A stretch of DNA of 32,602 nucleotides, from contig CAJMMS010000017.1 in assembly GCA_905214675.1 (NCBI GenBank), forward strand, positions 1-32,602. The letters run 5' to 3'. The notes beneath the pieces were generated by a model. It was not told the DNA's origin, ran no database searches, and saw nothing but the letters and a program-made list of their open reading frames with translations. Both the position numbers and the translations under genes were made by a program. How positions within the stretch are numbered: the stretch's first letter is position 1; every line of letters begins with the position of its first letter. Source of the stretch: an uncultured bacterium. Lineage in GTDB: Bacteria > Bacillota > Clostridia > Lachnospirales > Lachnospiraceae. Positions 18,633-26,137 of this stretch are shown here, piece by piece.

Positions 18633-19706
18633 TTATGCTTCCTGAAGATTCGCCAGCTTCGCTGCCTGATCTGCTGCGATCAGACTGTCAATGATCTCTT
18701 CCAGATCGCCATTTAAAATTGCATCCAGACGATGCAGTGTCAGTTTGATCCGGTGATCCGTCACCCGCCCCTGTGGGAAATTGTAGGTACGGATCTTCTC
18801 GGAACGGTCACCTGTTCCGATCTGGCTTCTTCTGGCTTCTGCTTCCGCATCATGCTGTTTTGCCAGTTCCATCTCATAAAGTCTGGAACGCAGCACTTTC
18901 AGTGCTTTATCTTTGTTTTTCAACTGTGACTTTTCATCCTGACAGGATATTACAATACCGGTCGGAATATGCGTCAGACGTACTGCCGAGTCTGTCGTGT
19001 TGACACACTGACCTCCGTTTCCGGATGCACGGAACACATCAAACTTACAGTCGTTCATATCGAGCTGGAAGTCTACTTCCTCTGCTTCCGGCATGATTGC
19101 AACCGTGATCGTCGATGTATGGATACGTCCGCCGGATTCTGTCTCCGGTACACGCTGTACACGGTGTACCCCGCTTTCATATTTCAGTCTGGAATAAGCT
19201 CCCTGACCGGTGATCATAAACGTAACTTCTTTGAAACCGCCAATACCATTTTCATTCAGACTCATCATTTCTGTTTTCCAGCGATGCATATCTGCGTATT
19301 TTACATACATACGATAAATTTCCGCTGCAAACAACGCTGCTTCATCCCCGCCTGCGCCGGCACGGATCTCTACGATAACATTCTTGTCATCGTTTGGATC
19401 TTTTGGCAGAAGCAGGATTTTCAGCTTATGCTCCAGTTCTTCGATATTTTTTTTGGCATCGCTTAATTCTTCTTTGAGCATTTCCCGCATCTCTTCGTCG
19501 GATTCCTCTTCCAGCATGGAAAGACTGTCCTCCACGGTCTGTTTGCTCTCTTTGTATTCTTTATATGCATCTACGATCGGCTGCAGATCACTCTGCTCTT
19601 TCATCAGTTTCTGAAAACGCGCCTGGTCATTGACAACAAACGGTTCATTCAGTTCGCTCATGATCTCTTCAAATCGAATCAGCAAATCTTCTAATTTATC
19701 AAACAT
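18633..19706 (-). CDS. prfA: Peptide chain release factor 1
   Basis: A 357-residue class I release factor for UAA and UAG stop codons. The conserved GGQ tripeptide is at 231-233 in SGNGGQCVNTTDS; its Gln is the target of PrmC, encoded by the gene just upstream. The codon-recognition P-x-T motif is present as PET (187-189) within VHRVQRVPETESGGRIHTS, which fits RF1 rather than RF2 (SPF). The N-terminal coiled region and the DEAALFAAEI segment are normal. It starts 18 bp after prmC and is followed 22 bp later by glmM. Confidence 0.97.
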   Translation of the reverse strand: MFDKLEDLLIRFEEIMSELNEPFVVNDQARFQKLMKEQSDLQPIVDAYKEYKESKQTVEDSLSMLEEESDEEMREMLKEELSDAKKNIEELEHKLKILLLPKDPNDDKNVIVEIRAGAGGDEAALFAAEIYRMYVKYADMHRWKTEMMSLNENGIGGFKEVTFMITGQGAYSRLKYESGVHRVQRVPETESGGRIHTSTITVAIMPEAEEVDFQLDMNDCKFDVFRASGNGGQCVNTTDSAVRLTHIPTGIVISCQDEKSQLKNKDKALKVLRSRLYEMELAKQHDAEAEARRSQIGTGDRSEKIRTYNFPQGRVTDHRIKLTLHRLDAILNGDLEEIIDSLIAADQAAKLANLQEA

Positions 19707-19724
19707 GTTCTGTTTTCCTTTCTG

Positions 19725-20573
19725 TCAGCCTAATTTCCCAAGTACTACCCGATCCAGCCCTGCCAGGTCTTTTACCACCTGAATACCGGTAAATCCAGCC
19801 TGCAAAAGCAGTCCGCAAACTGCTTCCCCCTGGTCTGCACCGATCTCGAATAACAGATCTGCACCCGGATTCAGATAATCCCTGCACTGTGAAAGGATAC
19901 TTCTGTAATAATAAAGCCCATCTGCCATTCCGTCAAGTGCCAGTCTCGGTTCATGTTCCCGCACTTCCGGCATAAGCTCTTCTATGACCTGCGTCTGAAT
20001 ATATGGTGGATTTGATACAAGCATGTCATATTTTCCTTTGACCTGTTCAAACAGATCGCTCTGTATAAATTCTGCTTCTGCCTGAAGTCTCTTTGCATTT
20101 TCCCTGGCAACTTCCAGTGCTGCTGCAGAAAGATCCACACCCGTTCCCCTGACTTTGCATACATTTTTCAAAATACTGATCAGGATACATCCAGAACCAG
20201 TACACATATCCAGGATCGTCATTCCTTCTCTGGTGCGCTTCAGTGCTTCCTCCACCAGGATCTCTGTATCCTGCCGCGGGATCAGGACATGTTCATTTAC
20301 CAGAAACGGATAACCAAAAAACTCCTGTTCTCCGGTCAGATGCTGAAGCGGAATCCGGGTACCTCTCTTTCGTACCAGTTCCATGTAATACTGAAATGTT
20401 TCTTTTTCCATCTCGCCATCCCGGTTCAATAGATACCAGGTACGTCCTGTCTGCCGCTTTTCCACGGACGCAATTGCATATTCCAGCAGATACCAGGCAT
20501 CGAGTCCGGCATCCGGCACCTGTGCCTGCATCAGAATCTCTTCTGCTTTTTTTCGTGCTTCTTCGTATTTCAT
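19725..20573 (-). CDS. prmC: Release factor glutamine N5-methyltransferase
   Basis: A 282-residue SAM-dependent enzyme that methylates the Gln of the GGQ motif in RF1/RF2. Seen: an N-terminal helical release-factor-binding domain with QHLTGEQEFFG (77-87), IPRQDTEILVEEAL (98-111), the SAM loop LDMCTGSGC (121-129), and the catalytic NPPY at 188-191. The later HEPRLALDGMADGLYYYR is typical of PrmC. Its ATG overlaps the stop of the upstream yqhQ-like gene by 4 nt (ATGA), so the two are coupled. Its substrate gene prfA follows directly. Confidence 0.97.
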   Translation of the reverse strand: MKYEEARKKAEEILMQAQVPDAGLDAWYLLEYAIASVEKRQTGRTWYLLNRDGEMEKETFQYYMELVRKRGTRIPLQHLTGEQEFFGYPFLVNEHVLIPRQDTEILVEEALKRTREGMTILDMCTGSGCILISILKNVCKVRGTGVDLSAAALEVARENAKRLQAEAEFIQSDLFEQVKGKYDMLVSNPPYIQTQVIEELMPEVREHEPRLALDGMADGLYYYRSILSQCRDYLNPGADLLFEIGADQGEAVCGLLLQAGFTGIQVVKDLAGLDRVVLGKLG

Positions 20574-21526
20574 GCTTTCTCCTGTCGCCTGTCAGACTGG
20601 CTGCCCTCTGTCTGCTTCTCCTGGAAACTGGCATTTTCTTTCAGATATGCTCTCCAGTCAAAAACTGCTTCCACGGATGCGATCGCCACTTCTGCCATAG
20701 AAGCATCCGGTTCTCTCGTCGTCAGTTTCTGAAGCATCATGCCCGGTTTTGAGAGCATAACGACAACCTTATTCTCACTTTTTCCGGCAAGGCGGATAAA
20801 TTCAAAGGAGACGCCTGCGATCACCGGAATCAGCAGCAGCCGGAACAGAACCCGCCAGATGGGCGATTCTATCCGGATAAACAGAAAGAATACAATGCTG
20901 ACGATCATAACAATAAATAAAAAACTGGTTCCGCACCGTTTATGCAGCCTGGAACTTTTCAGAACATTTTCTACATTCAGTTCCATGCCATGTTCAATAC
21001 AGTTAATACATTTATGTTCTGCTCCATGATACATAAAAACACGCTGAATGTCCTGCATCCTTGAGATCAGCAGGATGTATCCAAAAAAGATCACAAGGCG
21101 TACAGCCCCCTCCAGCAATGTGATCACCGTCATAGAATCCGTAAATTTTCGAAATAACTGGGATAAAAAATAAGGAAGAATCATAAAAACTGCAACTGCC
21201 ATCACAACGGAAAAAGCAATCGTCATCCCCATCATCAGAGATTCTTTTTTTTCATTTTTTACTTCTTCCTTTTCTTCCTCTTCCATAAAAAAGGAGGCAG
21301 AATACGTCAGGGTACTCATCCCCAGAACCATGGAATCAATAAAACTGAATACGCCTCTTATGATCGGCAGGGAACGTATTCTTTTATTGTGGCAGATGCC
21401 CTGATACTGCTCTGTTTTTACAACAATCTCACCGTCTGCTTTGCGAACAGCAACGGCATAGCGGTCTGCATTTCGCATCATGACACCTTCCATGACTGCC
21501 TGACCGCCTATATTAGATGATTTCAT
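20570..21526 (-). CDS. DUF1385 membrane protein (YqhQ-like)
   Basis: A 318-residue protein of the DUF1385 family. It begins MKSSNIGGQAVMEGVMMRN, the conserved N-terminal motif, and has YHGAEHKCINCIEHG in the middle, a His/Glu/Cys-rich motif that might bind metal (inference). I see about four membrane segments: ~100-127, ~137-158, ~203-220 and ~228-248. An acidic stretch (EEEEKEEVKNEKKE) precedes the first. The role is unknown to me. Clostridia and Bacilli often place this gene near rpmE or prmC, as here. A clear AGGAGGA ribosome binding site precedes the ATG. The rpmE terminator sits about 105 bp upstream, so it probably has its own promoter or uses readthrough. Confidence 0.88.
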   Translation of the reverse strand: MKSSNIGGQAVMEGVMMRNADRYAVAVRKADGEIVVKTEQYQGICHNKRIRSLPIIRGVFSFIDSMVLGMSTLTYSASFFMEEEEKEEVKNEKKESLMMGMTIAFSVVMAVAVFMILPYFLSQLFRKFTDSMTVITLLEGAVRLVIFFGYILLISRMQDIQRVFMYHGAEHKCINCIEHGMELNVENVLKSSRLHKRCGTSFLFIVMIVSIVFFLFIRIESPIWRVLFRLLLIPVIAGVSFEFIRLAGKSENKVVVMLSKPGMMLQKLTTREPDASMAEVAIASVEAVFDWRAYLKENASFQEKQTEGSQSDRRQEKA

Positions 21527-21625
21527 ATTCGCAGTTCCTCCTGCTTGTTATTCAAAAATGCCCCTGCATTCTTGCTGCGAGGTGTACGCCGCCTGCAGAG
21601 ACGGGAGTCACCTCACATCTGATAT

Positions 21626-21650
21626 AAAAAAGGTTGAGATTTTTCAACCT
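21626..21650 (-). terminator. Intrinsic terminator after rpmE
   Basis: On the minus strand AGGTTGA pairs perfectly with TCAACCT around a 6-nt loop (AAAATC), at 21631-21650, and is followed by TTTTT. It lies about 78 bp after the rpmE stop and before the yqhQ-like gene. Confidence 0.8.
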
Positions 21651-21727
21651 CAACCCCTCTCATTATCTTAAGCGCATACATCCTGTTAAAACAGAAGCTC
21701 TGTATACTCTTGTATCCATTACACTTA

Positions 21728-21928
21728 TTATTTAATGCCGTATTTTTTATTGAATTTATCAATACGTCCGCGTGCTGCTGCTGCTTTCTGCTGACCTGTG
21801 TAGAATGAATGGCACTTTGAGCAGATTTCAACATGGATATCCTTCTTTGTGGAGCCTGTTACAAATGTGTTGCCGCAGTTGCATGTTACTGTTGCCTGAT
21901 AATACTCTGGATGTATTCCTTCCTTCAT
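21728..21928 (-). CDS. rpmE: Ribosomal protein L31, zinc-binding form
   Basis: A 66-residue large-subunit protein that bridges to the small subunit head. It starts MKEGIHPEYYQATVTCNCG and keeps all four zinc cysteines: Cys16, Cys18, Cys36 and Cys39 (CNC and CSKC). It is therefore the zinc-containing type, not the zinc-independent paralogue. The ATG at 21928 is chosen because AGAGGTG lies 6-7 nt upstream; the in-frame GTG nine bases earlier is part of that ribosome binding site. It has its own promoter, a ~140-nt leader and its own terminator, so it is largely monocistronic. Confidence 0.97.
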   Translation of the reverse strand: MKEGIHPEYYQATVTCNCGNTFVTGSTKKDIHVEICSKCHSFYTGQQKAAAARGRIDKFNKKYGIK

Positions 21929-21937
21929 GATTTTCAC

Positions 21938-22067
21938 CTCTTTTTCTTATTTTGTGAACTGCTTACCTCCTGGTCGATTTCCGGTCAATGCCGCTCCTTA
22001 TACTTCCACGGCAAGATACCCCGGACTATCCCTGTAAGTCCCTACAGTTTGCTGCCTGTCAGACAGC
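21938..22067 (-). promoter_or_regulatory. Structured 5' leader of rpmE, candidate L31 autoregulatory leader
   Basis: The transcript from the promoter at 22074-22102 would carry about 140 nt before the rpmE start. On the minus strand it holds a short CTGTA-GGGACT-TACAG hairpin, a TGCCG...CGGCA stem with a 15-nt purine-rich loop, and a GGTCGATTTCCGGTC-type element just before the ribosome binding site. Ribosomal-protein leaders, including L31 leaders, are known in Firmicutes. I could not match this one to a specific family by eye, so the assignment is tentative. Confidence 0.45.
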
Positions 22068-22073
22068 GATTGC

Positions 22074-22102
22074 ATTATACCATAAGCTTTTACAAAAAGC
22101 AA
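22074..22102 (-). promoter_or_regulatory. Consensus housekeeping promoter for rpmE
   Basis: On the minus strand there is a TTGCTT -35 (22097-22102), a 17-nt spacer, and a perfect TATAAT -10 (22074-22079). It begins a few bases after the rho stop codon. Confidence 0.85.
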
Positions 22103-22107
22103 CGCTT

Positions 22108-23484
22108 TTATATAAATTTCTGCTTTTTCACCGTTTGTACCAGTTCTTTGTTATTTCTTGTATGTACAAACATATTCAGAATATTTTCGACTGCTTCTTC
22201 GGACTTCATTCCATTTAATGCACGGCGCATAATATAGACTGCTTCCTGCTCTTCACTGTCCAGCAGAAGATCCTCTCTTCTGGTACCGGACTTTGGAATG
22301 TCGATTGCCGGGAAAACACGTTTCTCAGAAAGCTTGCGGTCCAGCACAAGTTCCATATTGCCGGTTCCTTTGAATTCTTCATATACTACATCATCCATCT
22401 TACTTCCGGTATCGACAAGAGCTGTCGCCAGGATCGTAAGGCTTCCGCCTTCCCGCATATTCCTTGCCGCCCCAAAAAAGCGCTTCGGCATATGAAGTGC
22501 AGCCGGATCCAGTCCTCCGGATAACGTACGTCCACTTGGCGGAACGGTCAGGTTGTATGCTCTTGCAAGACGGGTAATGCTGTCCAGCAGGATCGTTACA
22601 TCCTTTTTGTGCTCTACCAGACGCTTGGCGCGCTCGATCACCATTTCAGAAACTCTCTTGTGATGTTCCGGAAGTTCATCAAACGTAGAATAAATGACCT
22701 CGACATTATCACCGACGATCGCCTCTTTGATGTCCGTTACCTCTTCCGGACGTTCATCGATCAGCAGAATGATCAGATGCATGTTCGGATCATTGCTTAA
22801 GATAGATTTTGCCATCTCTTTGAGCAGGGTTGTCTTTCCTGCTTTTGGCGGCGATACGATCATTCCTCTCTGTCCTTTTCCGATTGGTGAGATCAGATCC
22901 ACAATACGCATTGCCACATTCTTCGGATCACGCTCCATACGCATACGCTGATTCGGAAAAATCGGAGTCATATCTTCGAAATTTCTCCGCTTCGCCGCCT
23001 CTGCCGGATGCATGCCGTTTGTACTTTTCAGGTACAGAAGGGCAGCAAACTTTTCCTGCTGTGTATTTGCCCGTACGCGGGTATTACCGCTGATGATATC
23101 TCCGGTCTTCAGATTAAACCGACGGATCTGTGACGGCGATACATAAATATCATGCTCACCCGGAAGGTAATTATCCGATCTTATAAACCCAAAACCATCC
23201 GGCATCACTTCCAGAATCCCTGTTACTGTCTGCCCACTGTCAAGCTGTGAAAAATCAAACCCCTGTTTTTCTTCTGTTTGTTTTTCTTCCGTCTGCTTTT
23301 CACTGCTTTCCGGATGTTCTGCCGGTTCCTGAACCTTAGTCTGGTTCTGGTCGGCTTCATCTGCTTCAAGCATCCGGGCGATCACTTCCCCTTTTTTCAG
23401 CCCTGACAGGTTCTTCAGTCCTCTGGACTTTGCGATCTCCTTTAATTGAACCGCCGAAAGCGATTCGTACTGTTCTTTCGTCAT
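22108..23484 (-). CDS. rho: Transcription termination factor Rho
   Basis: A ~458-residue hexameric RNA helicase that ends transcription. Domains: an N-terminal helical Rho_N (about 8-40, VQLKEIAKSRGL...), an acidic/Gln/Glu-rich insert (about 41-78), a cold-shock RNA-binding domain (about 80-150, with GFGFIRSDNYLPGEHDIYVS), and the ATPase. Walker A is PPKAGKTT (212-219), the Walker B region is LIILLIDERPEEVTD, and the secondary RNA-binding/arginine-finger region is intact. The insert is typical of Rho from some Clostridia and Actinobacteria and may help RNA binding. I prefer the ATG at 23484, with GGAGGA 10 nt upstream; an ATG at 23502 would add six residues but has only GGAG directly abutting it. 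Confidence 0.96.
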   Translation of the reverse strand: MTKEQYESLSAVQLKEIAKSRGLKNLSGLKKGEVIARMLEADEADQNQTKVQEPAEHPESSEKQTEEKQTEEKQGFDFSQLDSGQTVTGILEVMPDGFGFIRSDNYLPGEHDIYVSPSQIRRFNLKTGDIISGNTRVRANTQQEKFAALLYLKSTNGMHPAEAAKRRNFEDMTPIFPNQRMRMERDPKNVAMRIVDLISPIGKGQRGMIVSPPKAGKTTLLKEMAKSILSNDPNMHLIILLIDERPEEVTDIKEAIVGDNVEVIYSTFDELPEHHKRVSEMVIERAKRLVEHKKDVTILLDSITRLARAYNLTVPPSGRTLSGGLDPAALHMPKRFFGAARNMREGGSLTILATALVDTGSKMDDVVYEEFKGTGNMELVLDRKLSEKRVFPAIDIPKSGTRREDLLLDSEEQEAVYIMRRALNGMKSEEAVENILNMFVHTRNNKELVQTVKKQKFI

Positions 23485-23542
23485 ATCTTGTATTTCCTCC
23501 ATCTCCGTCAGCAGAGTCCTTCTGTCACAATTCGATTTGCTT

Positions 23543-23552
23543 ATTGTATCAT
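23543..23552 (-). promoter_or_regulatory. Possible extended -10 promoter upstream of rho
   Basis: The minus strand reads TGATACAAT, an extended -10 of the TGnTACAAT form, with no good -35. It lies about 60 bp before the rho start, in the 116-bp gap after the TIGR04086 gene, so rho may have its own promoter besides readthrough. Confidence 0.35.
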
Positions 23553-23600
23553 ACCTGTTTCCAAAAATCTATACCCAGTTTATGTGAAATACACACTCTA

Positions 23601-23984
23601 TTACCGGTAGACTGCCACAAGCATTCCCCCCAGTGTCCCACCTCCAAGGCACAGACAGGCTGTCAGGATCAGATCTCTGACCGGTATTGCACCTGTTCTT
23701 TTCCGTATGATACTGATCCCAAACAGAATACAGAAATAAAGCAGTCCGCTTAACAGTCCCCAGAGATATTTTTTCTCCCTGGATCTTCCTCCTGCCATAC
23801 TTCCACCCAAAAAGGTTGCCGCAACATACAGTATGGTAATGCCAATGGACAATTTTTCTTCTTCCAGTCCAAAACGGAACATCAGAACTGAAAGCAGCAA
23901 CAATCCGGCTCCTGTAAGCAGCCATGCTGCCAGAAGCGCAGCCAGCAGGGTTGTAAACTTCTTTTCACCTGACACTTTTTCCAT
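23601..23984 (-). CDS. TIGR04086-family small membrane protein
   Basis: A ~127-residue integral membrane protein with four predicted helices: TTLLAALLAAWLLTGAGLLLL, a second ending GGSMAGGR (about residues 45-67), one around YLWGLLSGLLYFCILFGI, and a last LILTACLCLGGGTLGGML. The Gly-rich second and fourth helices (GGSMAGG, GGGTLGG) and the overall size match the TIGR04086/YrzE-like family of unknown function in Firmicutes. The ATG at 23984 is chosen because AGGAGGG lies 7 nt upstream; the ATG at 24002 overlaps that site. It follows the sigma-like gene by about 50 bp on the same strand. Confidence 0.8.
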   Translation of the reverse strand: MEKVSGEKKFTTLLAALLAAWLLTGAGLLLLSVLMFRFGLEEEKLSIGITILYVAATFLGGSMAGGRSREKKYLWGLLSGLLYFCILFGISIIRKRTGAIPVRDLILTACLCLGGGTLGGMLVAVYR

Positions 23985-24034
23985 GCAATCCCTCCTGCTC
24001 ATACTATATGAAGCAGCAGTTCTTTCCAGAACTT

Positions 24035-24811
24035 TTATTTTTCTTTCATCTGATCTCCTGCCATGCGCAGGATATCCCGGATTTCCTCCAGCGGCATTTC
24101 CAGATATGCTGACAGTTCTTCCTCCGAAACTTTATGTCCCAGATCTTCTTCCAGATTCAGAATTGCTTCATTCAGATGATTGACTCTGCCTGCAATTTCT
24201 TCATCCATATCTTTCGTATCCTGTGAAAGTTCTGCTGCTTCTTCCATGGCGCTCTGGATACCTGCAAAGACGGTCTGACGGTATTCTTCCAGATTTGCTT
24301 TTGGCTGCAGATTCTCAAGCGTCAGAAGCAGTCCGACATTGCCCTCCTGCACCAGATCCTCGATTGGCAGTTCCGAAGCAACATATGTCATGGCAAGCTC
24401 ATATACCGTCTCCAGATATTGTTTTACAAGCGCACTTTTTGCAAGTGCATCTCCTGCCGCTGCTTCCAGAAACAGCCGTTCTTCTTCCTGCGTGGAAATC
24501 TTTTCAATGTCTGCCAGTTCTTCCAGATACATTCCAAGAAAATCCGGACGCTCTGGCTCTTCTTTTTTCTGTTCCGTTTCTTCTGTCCTGTTCTTATCCG
24601 CACTCTGCTCTGTTTTTTCCTTTTTCTGATATCCTTCCACCTTTATTTTCTGGCTGACCAGATATTCACAGACCAGATCCAGTTGTTCTTCACTTAATGC
24701 TCCTTCCGAAAAAAACTGCCGTACTTCTTCTTTTGTAAGATAATTATCCTGTTTATCTGCCAGTTCCCGCAGTTCACCTAGCATCTCTCTGAAAACGATT
24801 TTATTCTGCAT
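24035..24811 (-). CDS. Sigma-70-like protein lacking region 4 and the -10 recognition residues
   Basis: A 258-residue protein that resembles only part of a housekeeping sigma factor. Residues ~10-40 resemble sigma region 1.1. A charged Lys/Glu/Gln-rich linker follows (~60-88). Residues ~90-165 resemble regions 1.2 to 2.2: FLGMYLEELADIEKISTQEEER, then ETVYELAMTYVASELPIEDLVQEGNVGLL, matching the core-binding DLIQEGNxGL of RpoD. Where RpoD has STYATWWIRQAI for -10 reading, this protein has EYRQTVFAGIQSAM, so the aromatic DNA-melting residues are lost. Residues ~213-250 resemble region 3 (LNEAILNLEEDLGHKVSEEEL). No region 4 follows. It may bind RNA polymerase core or be a relic with a new role; both are inferences. 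It overlaps the end of the protease gene upstream by 11 bp. Confidence 0.75.
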   Translation of the reverse strand: MQNKIVFREMLGELRELADKQDNYLTKEEVRQFFSEGALSEEQLDLVCEYLVSQKIKVEGYQKKEKTEQSADKNRTEETEQKKEEPERPDFLGMYLEELADIEKISTQEEERLFLEAAAGDALAKSALVKQYLETVYELAMTYVASELPIEDLVQEGNVGLLLTLENLQPKANLEEYRQTVFAGIQSAMEEAAELSQDTKDMDEEIAGRVNHLNEAILNLEEDLGHKVSEEELSAYLEMPLEEIRDILRMAGDQMKEK

Positions 24812-26048
24812 CCTGTTTTTCCTCCTGAAGTATCGAAATTGCTTTCTGAAGCTGATTATCCTCTTCTTCTGTGATCGTCACTTTGTTTTTCAGACTTTCA
24901 TCCAGTTCCACTGTGACATCCGGTTCAATTCCTTTCTGATGGATATCTGTTCCATTTGGTGTAAAGTATTTGGAAATCGTCAGCTTGACAGCCGTTCCGT
25001 CCTGCAGACCTACGATCCGCTGTACGATTCCCTTTCCAAATGTTTTCGTTCCAACCAACGTTCCGATGCCATAGTCTTTGACTGCTCCACTGAAAATTTC
25101 CGCTGCGCTGGCGCTGTAGCCATTTACCAGAACCACCAGTGGTTTTTTAAAGGCATGCGCGCCGTCACAGTTATATTCTTCCTGGTTTCCATCTTTATCT
25201 TCTGTATAAACAATCCTTCCTTCCGGCAGGATCTGACGCAGCATCTCACAGCAGGTATCCAAAAGTCCTCCAAGATTGTTGCGAAGATCAATGATCAGTT
25301 TTTCCATTCCCTGTTCGTCCAGATCCGCCAGGGCATCCTGAAACTGTTTTGCTGTCACTTCATCAAATTCGCTGATTGCAACATAGCCTATCTTATTATC
25401 CATCATCTTATAAGCAACCGTTGGCACAGACACTTCCGAGCGTTCCACATCAAAGTCCAGATAATCCTTTTCCCCGTCACGTGCCACCTGTATATGCACC
25501 TGATCGCCTTCTGCTGTTTTGATCATACTGACAACATCCGTAAGATCTTTCCCAGTCACTTCTGTCCCGTTTACCGTATAAAGAATATCACCAGGAAGCA
25601 GCCCTGCTTTCTGTGCCGGTGTTCCTTCAAAACAGGTTACAACCTGTATCGCACCACTGTCCGGATCCTGGGAAAGCTTTGCTCCAATGCCCTGATATGC
25701 TCCGGAAGTGGATTCCCTCAGCGCTTTCAGTTCATCTTGTGTGTAGTACGCTGCATAAGGATCTCCCAATCCACTGATTATGCCTTTGTAGATACCTGCC
25801 TCAATTTCTTCTTCATCCACTTCGTTCAGGTAATTCTGATTGATGACCTCTTCGATCTGTCCGATCTTTTCATCTACTTTTTTCTGATCCAGATTCAGAC
25901 GTACATCTGCTGTACTTTCCGTTTTTCCGGCTGCTGCATTATGCTCCTGCATCATATTCTGTGAAATACCGATCCCTGCTCCGGCTACAACCGCAGAAAC
26001 CAGCACACCACACAGAAATCCTTTCCCGAACCGTCTGTTTTTTTCCAT
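24801..26048 (-). CDS. S41-family C-terminal processing protease (CtpA/CtpB type)
   Basis: A 415-residue exported serine protease. Residues ~9-30 form a signal anchor (GFLCGVLVSAVVAGAGIGI), so the enzyme faces outside. An N-terminal helical domain is followed by a PDZ domain (about 112-200: GAYQGIGAKL, GTPAQKAGLLPGDIL), then the S41 core. The catalytic Ser is Ser314 in YSASAAE and the general base is Lys339 in TFGKGIVQ. LIIDLRNNLGGLL (251-263) forms the oxyanion-side strand. The start is supported by AAAGGAG. The substrate is unknown; in spore-formers CtpB cleaves sporulation signalling proteins, but nothing here ties this copy to that role. It follows the regulator's terminator and is the first gene of the run to rho. 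Confidence 0.93.
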   Translation of the reverse strand: MEKNRRFGKGFLCGVLVSAVVAGAGIGISQNMMQEHNAAAGKTESTADVRLNLDQKKVDEKIGQIEEVINQNYLNEVDEEEIEAGIYKGIISGLGDPYAAYYTQDELKALRESTSGAYQGIGAKLSQDPDSGAIQVVTCFEGTPAQKAGLLPGDILYTVNGTEVTGKDLTDVVSMIKTAEGDQVHIQVARDGEKDYLDFDVERSEVSVPTVAYKMMDNKIGYVAISEFDEVTAKQFQDALADLDEQGMEKLIIDLRNNLGGLLDTCCEMLRQILPEGRIVYTEDKDGNQEEYNCDGAHAFKKPLVVLVNGYSASAAEIFSGAVKDYGIGTLVGTKTFGKGIVQRIVGLQDGTAVKLTISKYFTPNGTDIHQKGIEPDVTVELDESLKNKVTITEEEDNQLQKAISILQEEKQDAE

Positions 26049-26070
26049 AGCATGACTCCTTTTCTCACAA

Positions 26071-26097
26071 GAAAAGACCGGCTCTTCCGGTCTCTTC
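26071..26097 (-). terminator. Intrinsic terminator after the CdaR-type regulator
   Basis: AGACCGG pairs perfectly with CCGGTCT around a 5-nt loop (26075-26093), followed on the minus strand by TTTTC. It lies about 45 bp after the regulator's stop and before the ctpA-like gene. The plus side is also T-rich, so it may work in both directions, but no plus gene is near. Confidence 0.75.
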
Positions 26098-26137
26098 TGT
26101 TTGTTTCTATTTTACGTAGTTCTTCTGGTTATTATTA

